From Colius striatus (lineage: Eukaryota; Chordata; Aves; Coliiformes; Coliidae), in assembly GCF_028858725.1 (NCBI RefSeq), contig NC_084776.1, forward strand, positions 4,898,001 to 4,962,000: 64,000 nucleotides of DNA, read 5' to 3'. Positions 34,441 to 47,900 of this stretch are shown here, one piece after another. A model generated the notes under the pieces. The model did no database searches and had not been told where the DNA came from. It saw nothing but the letters and a program-made list of their open reading frames with translations. The translations under genes were made by a program, and so were the position numbers. Every line of letters begins with the position of its first letter. The first letter of the stretch is position 1.

Positions 34441-37400
34441 GGTTTTCTGTGCTTTCTGGTTGTTTGCACACTAAGGGCACTGACGGTACACTCGTGCCTG
34501 CGTCGTACTCTGGGCTAAGAGGTGTGAAGGATTTCAAATTGAGAAGAATGAGAAAATAAGGCAACTGATAGGTATCTCTGCGGTGCTACAGGCAGCACTT
34601 TGCCATGTCTCTATGGCTCTGATATTCTTCAGCTTCCTACAGTGGAAGATTTCCAACTGTTTGAGTTAAAGCTGGTCAGAAACTCCCAAGTGAGTAGACT
34701 TCCACTGGAAAATGATGATCTGCTTCACTCAAAACTTTTCGTAGAAATGTAAGCATTCCATTGCTTATTCATTTAAGTTGTAATCATTGGATTATCACAA
34801 TCAGTTCTCATTGGCATTGGTTTAAAAAAAAAAGAGAAAGAGAAAGCTGACACAGAACATTTTCATCTCACTGAAATAAAATGTTATACACATATATCAA
34901 AGCCCTAATCCATGCATGGACAAACTCCTGAGATTGAGATTTGCTTCCTGATTTGGAAAGGTAACAAAATGAGAACAATTCTGGACTTTTTCATGGATTG
35001 AAATTCCAGACTGTGAAGAGCTCTGATCCCTGAATTTTTATTTCTCTATGTTGATTTGTGAAAAAAAAAACAAACCAAACCTGACTTGGGAAACTCTTTC
35101 TCTGTGTTTCTGTCTGTACACACTGCTGATACCTTGCTAAACCCTAATTCTGCCGACATACTCAGTTCAGCACAGCAGACTGTTGGCAGTTTCAGTTTCC
35201 TGTAGCAGAAGCAAACCTTTTGTACTTTTTCCCTCTGGGCAATTTTCTTTTTCCCAGTGTTAGATGTGTGCGAGGTCTTTCCAGCTGGGAAATGCATGTT
35301 GCAGGCAGCGAGGCCAAGTGTACAAAGAGAAAGGAGTCTTGGTACAAGTTACGACACCGCCATCTGGCATATAGATTTGACGTCTCTGTGGCCTCCTTTG
35401 CTGGACAATGCTCTTGTCCCCAGAGTGAAGTCTTTGTTACACTCTGGAACTCTGCAAATGTGACTGGCATCAGCTCTACAGAGTCTTTTGAGAGAGTTCT
35501 TTTTGCACAGATCTGTCATTTAAAAGAGGTAAAATCTTCTCCTCAGGTCTTCTTTGCAACATGCTGTGAACTTCAGGTATTTGGGAAGCCAGCCCCTGTT
35601 GCAGAAAGCTATAGTCTGAACACAGGTCACCAGAGACCAAGTTGGGCTAAAGAATGGTTTGGAGCAAATGAGACAGAGAAATGTGGGGGAGAGAAGTAGT
35701 AGTCACAACTTGCTCTCTGAATAACTACTGCAACAAATGGCCAGTTTTTACCAGGGGTTAGAGGGCTGTTGTTCAGTTGACTGCTGTTAGTTCCTGATGT
35801 TGACACACCATCTGTGGGGGATGACTGCTATTTTCATCTCATTCAGCCACTCATTTTAGCTGCTTTGGGACAGACTGGCTGTGTAGGGATCATTTAATCA
35901 CAGGGACAAGGCTAAGAATGAGCTGTGTAAAGGACGCACTACAAAGTCACTCTTAGAAATGATAGCAGGAGGATCATTCTATGGGCACAACACTACTTGG
36001 GGATTTACATTTAATTTCTAGATCTGCCCTTGTGTGATGCCCTTCCAGTCCTTGTGCTGGACCACAGCACAGATAGTGCTTTTTGTCCTCTCACTGGTGA
36101 GACCAGAGGCTCCCTGGAGCAAGGCTGTCTGCACACGTAGGTGCAGAGGGCACAGCACAGCTGTGAGCAGCCATCACCAGCACTCCAATACCCGTGCAGA
36201 CCCAGCAGACCTGAAAGGTGTCCAGGAGGCCAGTCACTCAAAAGCCTGTGCAGAGCAAGTACTATGCTCAGGAGAAGAGAAGAAATCCTCATTTGCAACA
36301 GAGAGTTGTTACATGCCAGTAATTGATAAGGGTGAGGTGGGCAGAGCTGTTCTGCGTCCCCTGCACATCAGGAGCACAAGGAGCAACAGTGTAAATTGTA
36401 TGAAATGGTCTCATTAGAGGGAGTTTTTTTTCCCCCAAAAATTTAAATCCACCTTGAAACAAAGTTTTCCCTTGGGTTAGTGCAGCAGTTCAGCTGAACA
36501 TAAAAGATGCTATTGAAGCAATTTTTGGCATGGAAGAGATTAAGTACCGTGAAGTCAGAACTAAAAGCTTGCAGTTCAGCAACATGCATAGCATGAAATT
36601 ACATTCCTGAACATGTGAATTATATCATGGTCAGAACTTATGGCCATCGCACAACTGCCTTGGGAAGTTTTATATTAAAGTCCTGTCAAGCATTACAAGT
36701 GTCCTAAAGTGATGATGGAATGACTGATTAGAGAGGGGCATGTAGCATAGCTGGCAGCTGCTAATGAATGACCTTGAACTGCAGAGAAACACTCCAGGCT
36801 CCTAACAGAGTAAGAACATATTCTAAAACATGTGCTTGTTTTAGAGGATTTTTAAATATCTTTGTAAATGAACACATACATCCAGAAAGTGTCCTTGTTC
36901 CCTGTGGTCAGTGAGCATACCCAGGTGCTAGAAAGGGAGAGAATAAAAACCTGTGCTGACCTTAACAGTGGGTCCAAGAAGAGAACTCAGCTTCTGTCTC
37001 CATCTTCTCTAAATTTACTCTTTCTTTCAGAGAATGCAAAGAAAAATCTTTACTATTAAACAGGATCTTTTAAAATACTGACATGTTTCCATCATCTTAT
37101 TTGATATATGAAGCATAAATAGGCAACTTTCTCATGCATCATCTGTGTTTATACTAGCTCAGTCTTATCAATGACGTTGGAACTTTTTGGTAGTGTTTGC
37201 CATGTACAAGCTTGTGGCTCAAGTTTCTGGATGTATTTAAAAATTTCTAAGATGGGCTCAACAGCTGCATTTCCCATTAGATACTTGTTCCTAATTGATG
37301 AAATTAATTTGGATTTGATTTTCTCCAAGTTATTTTTTCAGATATTGTTTTGTTGCTTGTTTGTTTTTCACATCTGCTCACTGAAACATATTGAGCACAG

Positions 37401-39355
37401 AAACATCCTGTTATGCTTTATTCTTTTCTTTGCTAAAGTAGATGATCTGAAAATATTAATTCTCCAACTTGAGAAAGTGCCCTGAGCAACACAACTATAA
37501 AATACATGATCTAAAGAAATTACAATGCTTCCTTTATTCTGATTCCATCAGATTATATCTGTCTCACTGGTAATAATGACACAACTTCCAGATTTCCATA
37601 AAACCGAAATTGTACCCCCAGTTGTCTATCTGTTGGCAACAACATTTTCAATAAAAAAGGAGTTTCATCTTCATGACAGTTTTATGGAACTGGGGATAGA
37701 AATTTCTAGCATTCTCTAAATCAAAATAGAAAATCATTTCTCTCAACCAAGCCTGAGGAACTTTTTAGTAACAGATACTGGCAGCAGAGTCACCTGGACT
37801 GAAGACCAGAATCCATTAGATGATCTTTCCACTCTTTCTGTGGGTTTCATCCAAAGTGCATAGAGAAGGAAGGTTCATTTGCTACAAGCATGAAACTGCA
37901 CTAGAATGCATTACACCAATAGAACATCAGGGAATACAAGTTTCAGGGGTTTTTTTCCTCATAGTGAAAGTCATTTGGTTTGGGGCCATCAATTCAGCAA
38001 TCAAAAAAATCCAGCAGAGCCAGAGTCTAATTGCAATGTAATCACACTGCAGTGAAACTGCAAAATAATCACAGTTGTCATTGCTGCACAAAAGCTTGCT
38101 ATTTGCTGTCAATCTTTCTCTCACCAACAGGAAAGTCAATTTCCACTGTGTTTATAAGCCTCTCTTTGGGAACCTTGGGCCTAAATCCTAAACAAACTTC
38201 CCCTGCAATAATTGCTACTATGCACAATGTGGATACTTTATCACCACAAGTCCATTTTTCTTTAACTTGCCATATCGCAAAGCCAGCTCACTCCTCTTCA
38301 ACACTCATTCTGTTTGTTCAGATGCCAGAGGTTCTTGGTAGGACCACAATGAGCTGAGAAAGCAGCCTTTCCAAAAACTAGTATTATTTGAGTGGATCCA
38401 AAGAATAGCTCTTCAACTCAATGTTGAATCCCCTTATTCCCTGGTCTACGTATTTTATTTGGAAGCCATTGAATACATTTGTTCAGATAAAAGTCACTGC
38501 ACTTTGGGATGACTTTCTGCTATTGTTGCAAGTTCAGCAAAGAAGACAGAGATGCTTGACGTTAAACTGGGGTGCTAATGCTCTGCTGAACCAAGCATGT
38601 AGCTCCTGAACCACTCCTCGACTTTGTGTATCTGACGTTCAGTGACAGCAAAGCTGACCAAGCAGAAAGGTGAAATGACATGTCTTTCAAACCACACATC
38701 ATGGTTCATACAATGAAGGTTTCACAGCTCATGGTCACTCTGATGTATTTTTCCCATAGGCCAGGGAGGGAATTTGCATACCATGACAATATTTTTTCTA
38801 AGTTGAAACAAAACACAGTCTTCTTTCATGTCTTTCAAGGAAGGTTTGGAGGACAGCCACATACATTTTGAAATCCCTGGACCAGAAATAAGCCATTAAA
38901 ACAGATTTTGCAAAATGTGTTTTTTCACAACAAAGGGAGGGAATGATCTCTTTTTCATTTTGAGTCCTAAGAGTAATATTTCATTACTCTTTTTCCAAAA
39001 CAAAAGTAGAACAAATTGATTGCTTTAACTTCCTTATTCAGGAACATTCCAATAACATCACACCTTACGCTTTGGCTTCTGTAATAGCTTTTTGCTGAGT
39101 TCTTTACAGCAGGGTTCTGGCTTTTGCTGAGTTAACAGCATGTTCTCTAGAGAAATTATTCTGGAAGCAATAAGGAAACTGTAAAACAGAACCTGGGTAC
39201 AAGATACAACCTCAGAAAGATTGTTGTATATTTTGCATGGCCGGTCTTAGACTTCATGTTTAAGATTAAGGAAACAACACTCAGAACACCAATTATACCC
39301 ATTGTAAAAGCTCTTCCTTCTTACTCCATGAATGAAGATCTCTTGAGCTTTTATA

Positions 39356-39402
39356 TACATACCTGTGTGTGGATGTGTATATATGTGTGTGTAGATGTAG
39401 AC
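39356..39402. repeat. TG/TA-rich low-complexity stretch
   Basis: Imperfect TGTG and TATA runs (for example GTGTATATATGTGTGTG) form a decayed dinucleotide repeat. Confidence 0.7.
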
Positions 39403-39420
39403 CATTCTGTGATTCTGTAT
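39401..39420 (+). mobile_element. Possible CR1 terminal repeat remnant
   Basis: ACCATTCTGTGATTCTGTAT matches the CR1 3'-terminal octamer repeat. No CR1 body is recognisable upstream, so this may be coincidental. Confidence 0.3.
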
Positions 39421-40455
39421 ATCTCTATATATAAAACCTAGCCTTTCATTTTCTCCCTTCAAGAAATTATCTTTAAAAGTACTTTTATAATCAGAAGCAT
39501 CACTCTCTTTGCACTTTAAAGCTAGCAATTGATTAACTGAATTATTTACAGCCACCAGGGATCTTAATTGGCTTCTAAAGAACCAGAATGCATTATAGAT
39601 GCAATTGCAAGTCAGCCTGAACTCCCAGTAAACTGAAGTCTCTTGCTGATCTCAGTAGGTAATGCACAGTTTGAGAGATTGCAATCTTTATTTTTTGTTT
39701 TTGTTTGTCTGAAAGAGCTGCTTGTATAATTGTTTACAAAAAAAACCAAAAAGGGTTTCATTCCAAATTAAGATGGTAAGCCACTAAAATAAAGGTGAGT
39801 TCTGTGCATGGCCTAGTGTCTGTATCAAGTTTGCATGTTAATAGTTCTGGAAGAGTGCCATTGAGTATCTTGTTGCCTGGTCTAAGCAATTATCACTTTT
39901 GGTGGCAATTATTGAGCCTCTTGGTGCACTTTTAGATTGGTTTCTAATTCAGTTACCTGCTGAGGCATAGGAAAGCTGATTAGAAAAAATATTCTCCCTA
40001 CATTGTGATGTTTTCTTTTATAAAGATAAGCCTACAAGGTAGTTAGCTTTGAGGTTCAGTCAGTTTTCCTATGGGCTCCTTTAGGTGCATATCAGGATTT
40101 AGATTTGCTGTTTGAATATTGGAACGCCAAAATTATTCTGACTTTCATAGGACATTGTTACTTGCAACACACTGTTCTCTGAGCTGGAGAAGCCAATATG
40201 ACATTCCTAAAATCTTCAGGTTATTCTGTATCTTTAAAGTGTTCTGATCAGGATTCCATCCTCCACAGCACTACACCTATAGGTGGGAAAGAGAAATGTA
40301 ACCAGTTCCCCTGCTGACCTTTATCTTATTGTGTCTATTTAAAACAGGAAGAGCATGCCCATTGGCTCAGCTAATACCTTAAATAACTAAAAGACACCCT
40401 GCTATTCCCAATTCCTGACTACTTCCTCCTTTACTTCCCTCCTGGCTAGCAGTAG

Positions 40456-40485
40456 TTTGCATATATATTTATATATGTATGCAAA
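40456..40485. repeat. AT-rich inverted repeat containing an octamer
   Basis: The outer arms TTTGCATA and TATGCAAA are reverse complements around an ATATAT-rich centre. ATGCAAAT, the POU/Oct octamer, lies at the right end. Confidence 0.6.
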
Positions 40486-41518
40486 TCTCCAATTGCAGAC
40501 AGGTCTTACCCAAGAAAACAAAGCAATTTGAGTAATTCTTCCAAAACCACTGCATGGTTAGGTCTGTGGAAGGGCTGAACCATCTTATGCCAGCCCCATA
40601 GCATTCCCTGAGCAACTGTCAGAGCAACTGTGAGTGATTGCTGTAGCATATGTGACTTCTCATAAAAGAACATCCCTCTGGAGCTGAGGGCTCCAGCACC
40701 CATCAGGAGGATGTCCTTGTCACAGCCCCCAAGAGCGTTAGCAGTCCAAGTGCCCTGAGCTGACCACTGGTTCTGCTTTTCCTCTCTGGTTTGCTAGCTC
40801 AAATATTTGGAGTGTAGTCCCCTACTGAGCAGGCTACAGAAAAATGTCCTGCTTTACATAAAATAATTAGTGGTTGATGGGGTGGAGCAGAATGATGAGG
40901 GAAGTACAAGCCCACTCTAGTGAGCTTCTGATGTGTATGGCATCTTCCCAGGTAAGTAGAAACTCATGAAGTTAGTGTGGACCAGCACCACTGCAAAATC
41001 AGGCTGTTACCTGGTGTTGCAATGAGAATCTCCCCCAAAGGCTTCACAGGTCAGGCATTCAACCTTCCATCAGCTACATAAGGAAAATGTGTCTGAGACT
41101 CATCACCTAGGCTCTGTTAGATACTTTTATTTACCTTGCTGAGTTGTCATCACGTGGAAAGAAGCTTACTCTCTCGCTGCCTTTGATTTTAAGCTAAATA
41201 GAAAGTGTGTTTAATGTATGACCATTTTTTTAAATGCATATATATTATCACTTTTGCATCTTTTCACTGTTATATGCAGATCTTCATACCTTGTTTAATA
41301 AGACTGGATGTACATTGGTCTTGAGCAATGTTCTCAGTGTAAGGAAATTTGAAAGAAATTGCTTTCAATCTCAAAATGGAGATTTTGAGGGAAAACTGAT
41401 GTTCTAGATCTAGATTACTTACACTTAGATACTTCCCACTTTCAAAGGTACCTTAAAATACGTATAATTCCTTTAGGAGCTTAAAAAGGGAAAAAAGCTG
41501 TTTCCTAAATTCCCTTAG

Positions 41519-41920
41519 GAACCCGATGCCTTTTAAAGCACCTGGATACTCAGTCACTTTTGTGAAATCTGCAACTTGTGATAGCCTGAGAGATCTGAGT
41601 GAGGTGGAAAATGAACTGAGTCTGGAACAGCTAAACATTCTGGTGTATGTCTGGAGCTTACTCCAAAACACTGAACTAAATATGCCTTTATCAATTGCTG
41701 GTGTGCCAGGGAGTAAACGTGGCCACCTGGCCCTACAGGAACTGAAGTGGTATAAGAGCCATACACCAACGGATCCGGGAGGCACTCACACAGCTTCTCA
41801 AATGAAAAAGGCTGGGGTAGATCCTGACTGCAGGGTCTTGAAGCAGCATTCCCTGTGCTCATTAGCTACATTTGGTACACATCCATCTGGCACTTGTGAA
41901 GATCCAGCTGCTTTCCAGGG
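41519..41920 (+). other. Exon-like open segment, unproven
   Basis: A good acceptor (TTTCCTAAATTCCCTTAG) precedes a 402-nt stretch with one frame fully open, an ATG at 41,526 and 131 further codons. The frame ends in CAGGG|GTGAGC, where a donor overlaps the stop. The predicted peptide has a Leu- and Glu-rich segment (SEVENELSLEQL) but no family I recognise, no signal peptide and no membrane span. A frame of this length is expected by chance a few times in a window of this size, so this is only a candidate. Confidence 0.15.
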
Positions 41921-44900
41921 GTGAGCAGCTGACTGGTGAGACAGAATGGCAGATACGCTGTAGCAGCATGTGCAGATGTTGTTATTTCAAATGGAAATGT
42001 TTATTTTTCATGTGTCAAGTATGTTCCTGAGCAGATAAAAGGACAACTCTCTTGTCTGCATTGTTTGTAGTGAGGCTTGATCACTGTTTACTGAAGAAAG
42101 GAAGGCTGAGAAAGGAGCAAAAGCAAGGAGCAAAAGCCTCACGCAAAGCAGAGCAGGAGGGATGAGTGGAGAATTAGCTTTTGCCTTGGCTGATGTTTGT
42201 GGGAACTGTGCTGTGACTCACCAGGCTGGCGTTGTACCTAGGCTCATCTGCCTGAGTGTGTGGGGAGCAATGTTGCTTCCTCTGCATGGACTGTACCCGT
42301 GAGGAATAGCTGTAGAAGGTGAGGCACTAATGAAAAGCAAAGTTCCTTCCAGCTTCCTGCAGTGAACGAGGTGAACTCCAGGCACTGCAGCCTGACATGT
42401 CCTCTCTCATTATCCTCTTGCAAGGGCTGACAATCTCCACTTTAACAAGAAGTTGTAGAGGTGTTGGCTGTCAGCAGTGCCCAAGCTTTCTGAGATGCTG
42501 GTTCACATGGCCTCCGGGGCAGGCTCCAGGGGTGTGTTTTTGGCATTTCCCATAAAGTCTGGACCTCTCCCGAAGACGATAGCCAACCATCCTTGTGGTT
42601 TGCCAGACAGACATGTGGTGGAACTGTCATTATGAAACATGTAGTTTTGGGAAAGGAAATCACTTGCAAGAGTGACTCTTTTGGAGTGAGTCAGTAGATC
42701 CACATCAGCACACATGTGGGACAAATGGGAAGAAGAGTTCATCCAGTTTGTGTAAAATCTCAGCTCAGTTTATGTTAGAAATACCAGGAGCTTGCAAAGG
42801 CACTTACAGAAATACAATCCCCATGTTTTAAGGGAAGGCAGCAAAAAGAAGTCATTGTAGAGTTAAAAATCATCTACTGCCTTTATTACATGGAGGAAAC
42901 ATGGCATGGGATGAAAGGAAGAGCTTTATTTGCTGTTGAAGATGTTAGATTCCATGTGGTAGACAACATCCAAAAATATGAAGTCACTTCCAAAAAACAC
43001 AGCTGCTCTGTGAGACCTATGATTTCCATATGACTGGGCTGTATGAGAACATCTTGGTGGCAGTCTCAGGACAGGAATGTCGTCATGAACACTGCTGAAC
43101 TTTAGAGACAACTGGATTGTTTTTCTGGTAGTATTTAGTGACATTATTTTGTAATGCTGGCCTTTTGGAAAAAAAGATATTCCCCTGAACTAGCACATTA
43201 CGAGCTCTTTTAATGAGTGTTTTGCCTTTAAGACACAAGATTGAGCAGACTGCTCTGTTGCTCTAAAGTTTGCATAGATTTGATTTATCTTAAAAGATAT
43301 ATTCTATCTTAGACTGTTGGCAAATTAAGGAATTACTAGATGAAATTCTGGAAATGGTGTTTTGCTCAGGCTCAGTTTAGAGGCCCTCAGATGAAGGGGT
43401 GTGATACTCTCCCAAGAGCTCATTGCCATAGGAGAAAAATTCTGGGTGTACTTCAATGCTACTGAAAGTCATTAGACTTGGCATTGACTTCACCTTCCTC
43501 GGCCTGTTTTTATAGCTGCACAGTGGAATGTCACTCTGAGGTAGAAGGCAGTATCCCCTTCCACTTGCATGCTAAAATCTGTAATCATAACATTTATGTT
43601 TTCTACCATTTGAAACAGAGCTGGTATTCAGGTTTCATTGCAGAAGAGAAAAGGTGTTTTTGCTCTCCTTCACGCTTGCAATAAAGAGCAGTAAGATTGT
43701 TTTGTTTAGATACTTGTGTTAAGACAAATTTGTCAGCCACTGCTCTGAAAGATTGATTGATGGCTAACAGAATGAAGCCCAGCTGCTTGTGAGGTCTGGG
43801 CTGTGCAAACCCCAAAAGAGCCTAAACACACTCTGTGTGTGGGAGAGGAGCCTCGGCTGCTGTGCAATCACTTATGTCAGCAGACATGGGATACTCCAGC
43901 ACTGGGCAAATAAATACACCAAAAATGAGTAACCTTGTGAGAGGTGACAGCTTTGGGAATGACAGTGGTGAACCTGTTTGACTGTAATGAACACTCAAGC
44001 AGTTGGAGGAGGAAAGTTAGTGTGTGCTCTCTGGTTTCAGTAACATGTTGGGTCAAGAAGTGTTTGAAAAGAGCGACCACCGTGTTCTCTTGGGGATGTA
44101 GTCAGCCCAATTAAGTATGGTTTCTTAAATTGCTGTCAAGTCTGCATAAACAGAGCTTGCATGGACTGATCTGAAGCCTACGAGAGGTCATTGACTTTAA
44201 TTATGGTTCAGCAGAAGTAAAAATTGAACAAGAGGCATTTGAAAAGTGGAAAGCTCAATGCTCCCAGCCCAGGTGGGATTTTGTGAGCGTTACCAAGCAG
44301 GCTTTCCCTGCATGCAGTTTCCATCCAATCACAGTTTCCATCAGATCGTAGCCCCAAACTGATTTGTTTGATCTTTATGCACCATGATAACAACTTCCTC
44401 TGGAGTTATATATGTAGGCAGGTAGCACTGAACAGTGTCATTTTCTGTAAGTTTATAAAGTCATGTCACCCAGCCACTGAATGAGTGGCTTTGGTACCTT
44501 CCCTCCTGAGGACAGTGCTTCAGAGAGAAGTTTTGGAGGTACAGTAGGATGCTCTTCAATTATTCAATTTAAGTACCAGTTATAAGTGATGTAAATGTTC
44601 TGGGCTTAGAGCAGAGGCACAGACAGCAGCTGTGAACACTCATCAGTGGACCATGCTAGTTTACTGATCATTTTATTTCTGGCCATCCTCCCCTGTCCAG
44701 ATCCAATGTTTGCTAGCGAGGGCTCCAGATTGCTGGGTTTACATTAATATGCAGATTTCTCCCTTCATGCAAACAATGGAGAACTCAAGCAAAAGCTCAT
44801 CCAGGATCTTGGGAATTTCCTGCAGACCTCAAAGGACTTTGGATCTAGCTCATAGGTAAACAAACTGTTTCAATTAGAAAGGTTTGTTACAAGTGTAATC

Positions 44901-47900
44901 TGTTCAGGGCAAGAAAACAGTCTGTTGCACACCAATCCCTGAGCTGCTCCCTTCTGTATCTTGCCTCCTCTTCAAACTGCTAGAGAACTTTCCAGTGTGT
45001 GATTAGTTTCTCATGGAGAACAGCTTGTATCTTAATCCCTTTATTTTTCATTTTTAAAACAACACCCTCTGATTTGCCTCATCTAGAGACTGTAGCTATC
45101 CACCCGAGCTGTGGCTGCGGGCTCACTGGGTGCTTGTCATCTGCAGACTGTGTGCTGTGTGTTCAGTAGCATGCCTTGGCTCACAAACCTTCCCAGCAGG
45201 AAGCTTATAATGAAAGGGTTATTGAGCAAGAAACAGAAAGATTCAAACTAAAGTCACTCCCGACTGAACAGCTGGCTTTGTTTTTAATCTGTGCTATCAA
45301 GAAGGGATGGGAGTAAGGGGGAGGAAGGTTTCCCTCCTTCGTGTAGGGGACAACCATGACCTTCAGGCGCTTAATCGCAGCATTTCACTGCTCACTTCTA
45401 ACACTTCCACGTCTGTAACATCTCTGTTCCCAAAAGCAGTCAAGTGCTTCAAAACTGTGATTTATTGTGAATTTAATTGCCATCCCCTTAGCCAAAAGCA
45501 GATGACCACAGCCAAAACAGAGAATAAATGACTGACCCTGGGAATGCTGAATGTTGGAGCTCAGTCTTAGAGGCAGAGCTGGAGTCCAGGACACAGCACT
45601 CCTCTCTTTCTTTCCTGATGAGTGTATATTTTTTGGAGGCAGAATGTGTGTGTCAGGATGGAGGGGAAGGGTGGAAATCTGGGGATGGAATTGTACTTGC
45701 CAGCTCTTACCATGAATTAATTGCATTTGGCTTGTCCAGCATGTATTCATTGCCTTGAGAGAATACAAACAGAATTTTGCAAGACTGAACTATCCCAGCT
45801 CCAGCTGTGACACTTCCTACCCCAAGCACTCCAGCAAAAAATCCCTGTGCTCTACCCTTCAGTTTTTTGAAACACTTTATAAAAGCACTAATGATTTTGT
45901 ACTTGATAGGTGCCTGTTGCCACTGTATCCATCCCTGACTTCTCTCGTTCTGTCTGCAGCTTGTCCAGTTCCAGCTGGTTAACCCCTTCACCTCCAGATG
46001 TGGCTCCATGTCATGTAAAATCTGCAAGTGGTGTATCACTTGCATTAAAATGTGTGGATGGAGCCCTTTAACATGAAGGTTGCTCTGTTGGTGTTAGATG
46101 TATCACATTAATGTGACATCTCTTATGAAGTGCTGCTGCACTGCTCACATTCAAAGTATTGCCACGAATTCCTGCTGTACAGAAAGCTCAGCAGTTCCGC
46201 AGCAAAGGTATTCCCACTGCTCGGGGATCTGAAAGTGGCTGAGCAAAGGGTCAAAATCTCAAAGCAGTCTGAGAGCTACTGCCTAAACCAGCTGCCTGCC
46301 TCCCTCAGAGTGGGAAGAGGGTCTGCCTCTTCTGTCCTTGCAGATGGTGACAGTTCAGACAAAAAGAGAAAAACGTAGTAAATTATTTATATCTTGCATT
46401 AAAGCTACTGCTCCTGGGTGATGACTGTGTTTTCTTCCCCCGGTAACACAGCAACAGAAGGAAAACAAAAAATCCCCCCAAAAACCCAACAGAGGGTTTT
46501 CCATGACAGAAAAGGGAGAGGAAACTGTTTAGGCTGATAGAAATCCTTGGTTTATCAAAAGAACACGAGAAGCTGTTCCTGTCCTTTGAGAGTTGTCTGT
46601 ACCCATGAATTGTTTTAGGCTCAAAGCTTTCCCCACTACTGCACCTGCATTACTGACTCTTGCCAGGCTCACACTGGATAGGGGCTTCTTTTCAGTAGCT
46701 CTCAGCTGAGAACAGTATACTAAAGTCCTTGTAGCTGTGTGGCTTTCTGAAATCTTAGTTTGAATGGGTGACTTCTCCCAAGGAGCAAGTACTACCTTGC
46801 TTCTCTTGTCCACTCTTTTTGTAGGAACAGAGTTAAAGATGTAGCTTCTCTGTACAGAAAATTTTCTCCATCTTTCTTTCTTTATCTCTCAGCCTCCCAT
46901 GTGATGTTCTGAGCTCAGAACAACTGTATTCTTGGCTTGTAGTGTCTGGTCTTCAAATCCTTAATGCACTGGGCAATCAAATTCCTATGGGATGCAACAA
47001 TCATGCAATGTTTTGCACCTGGAAAAGTTGGAAGATAGTTGAAAGTCAAACCTAATAAGGAGAAAGCATCTGTGTTGCCAGCCACCCATCTCTGGTACAG
47101 GATGATTTGTTGGCAGCTCCTGTGTCCCTGGGGATGCCTTCAGAAACAAAACAAAAATCCAGGGACCAAAACCACAGCTGGGGGCAGAGATGTTTTTGGC
47201 TGCAGTAAACCTGGGTCCAGTGGGCTCCAGGATCTTGGAGGCTTTGTAGGTGGATGGTGTAGGGGCTGTTTTGTTGTCCTCTCTCACCATCCAAACCAGA
47301 GTTTTATCTACCCTACACATTCAGCTGGGAGAAATGTCAGTGATACTAAACTTGGCCTCATGCGTGATTGCTAGGCAGCACTGAGAGAGGGGAACAGCCA
47401 AGGCTGTGCTGTTTGTGACTCCTAATCCTTCAGCAAAAGGGCTTTAACCTGTGATCTGGATGGCTTTTGCAGTCTAAATTTGAGGGTAATTGCTATATAC
47501 TCTTGTTTCTTGAGGTCTGACAGTTTCACAGGGCAGATGCGTCCCCTCCTAGTGTCCATGTTCACATCCAGAGCCTTGAGCCCTCTCACTTGCCTCCTCC
47601 AGCCCTTTCAGAGCTCAGCCTGCTTCTATATAATAAATAAATCTATCTTCCCTTGAAAGGAAAAGGGCTGAGGTCTTCCTAAAACCAATTGGGTAAATAG
47701 TTTATTGTGCAAATTTCAATAAGGGTTTTAAAAAGGAAGTGGTCTGTAAGCCCTGATAAACATTGTGTGGTAGATAGCAGTAGGAAGGGGTTGCAGTTCC
47801 ATCTGAATGTATACACAGACCTGGGTCTCTCATGGGTATGTGAGAACAATGAATTATATATCATGTACTGCAAGGCTGGTTCCTGGGCTGTGGAATGCCA

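Larger units (their letters stand above)
34441..41518. other. Gene-poor DNA
   Basis: No gene is supported. A TG/TA-rich low-complexity stretch lies at 39,356-39,402 with a possible CR1 tail remnant just after it, and an AT-rich inverted repeat with an octamer lies at 40,456-40,485. Open frames here lack an ATG start or recognisable domains. Confidence 0.5.

Noticed and set aside
35220-35699. 159-codon plus-strand frame
   Set aside because: The first start codon is TTG, which is not a normal vertebrate start. The first ATG shortens it, and no domain or splice context supports it.
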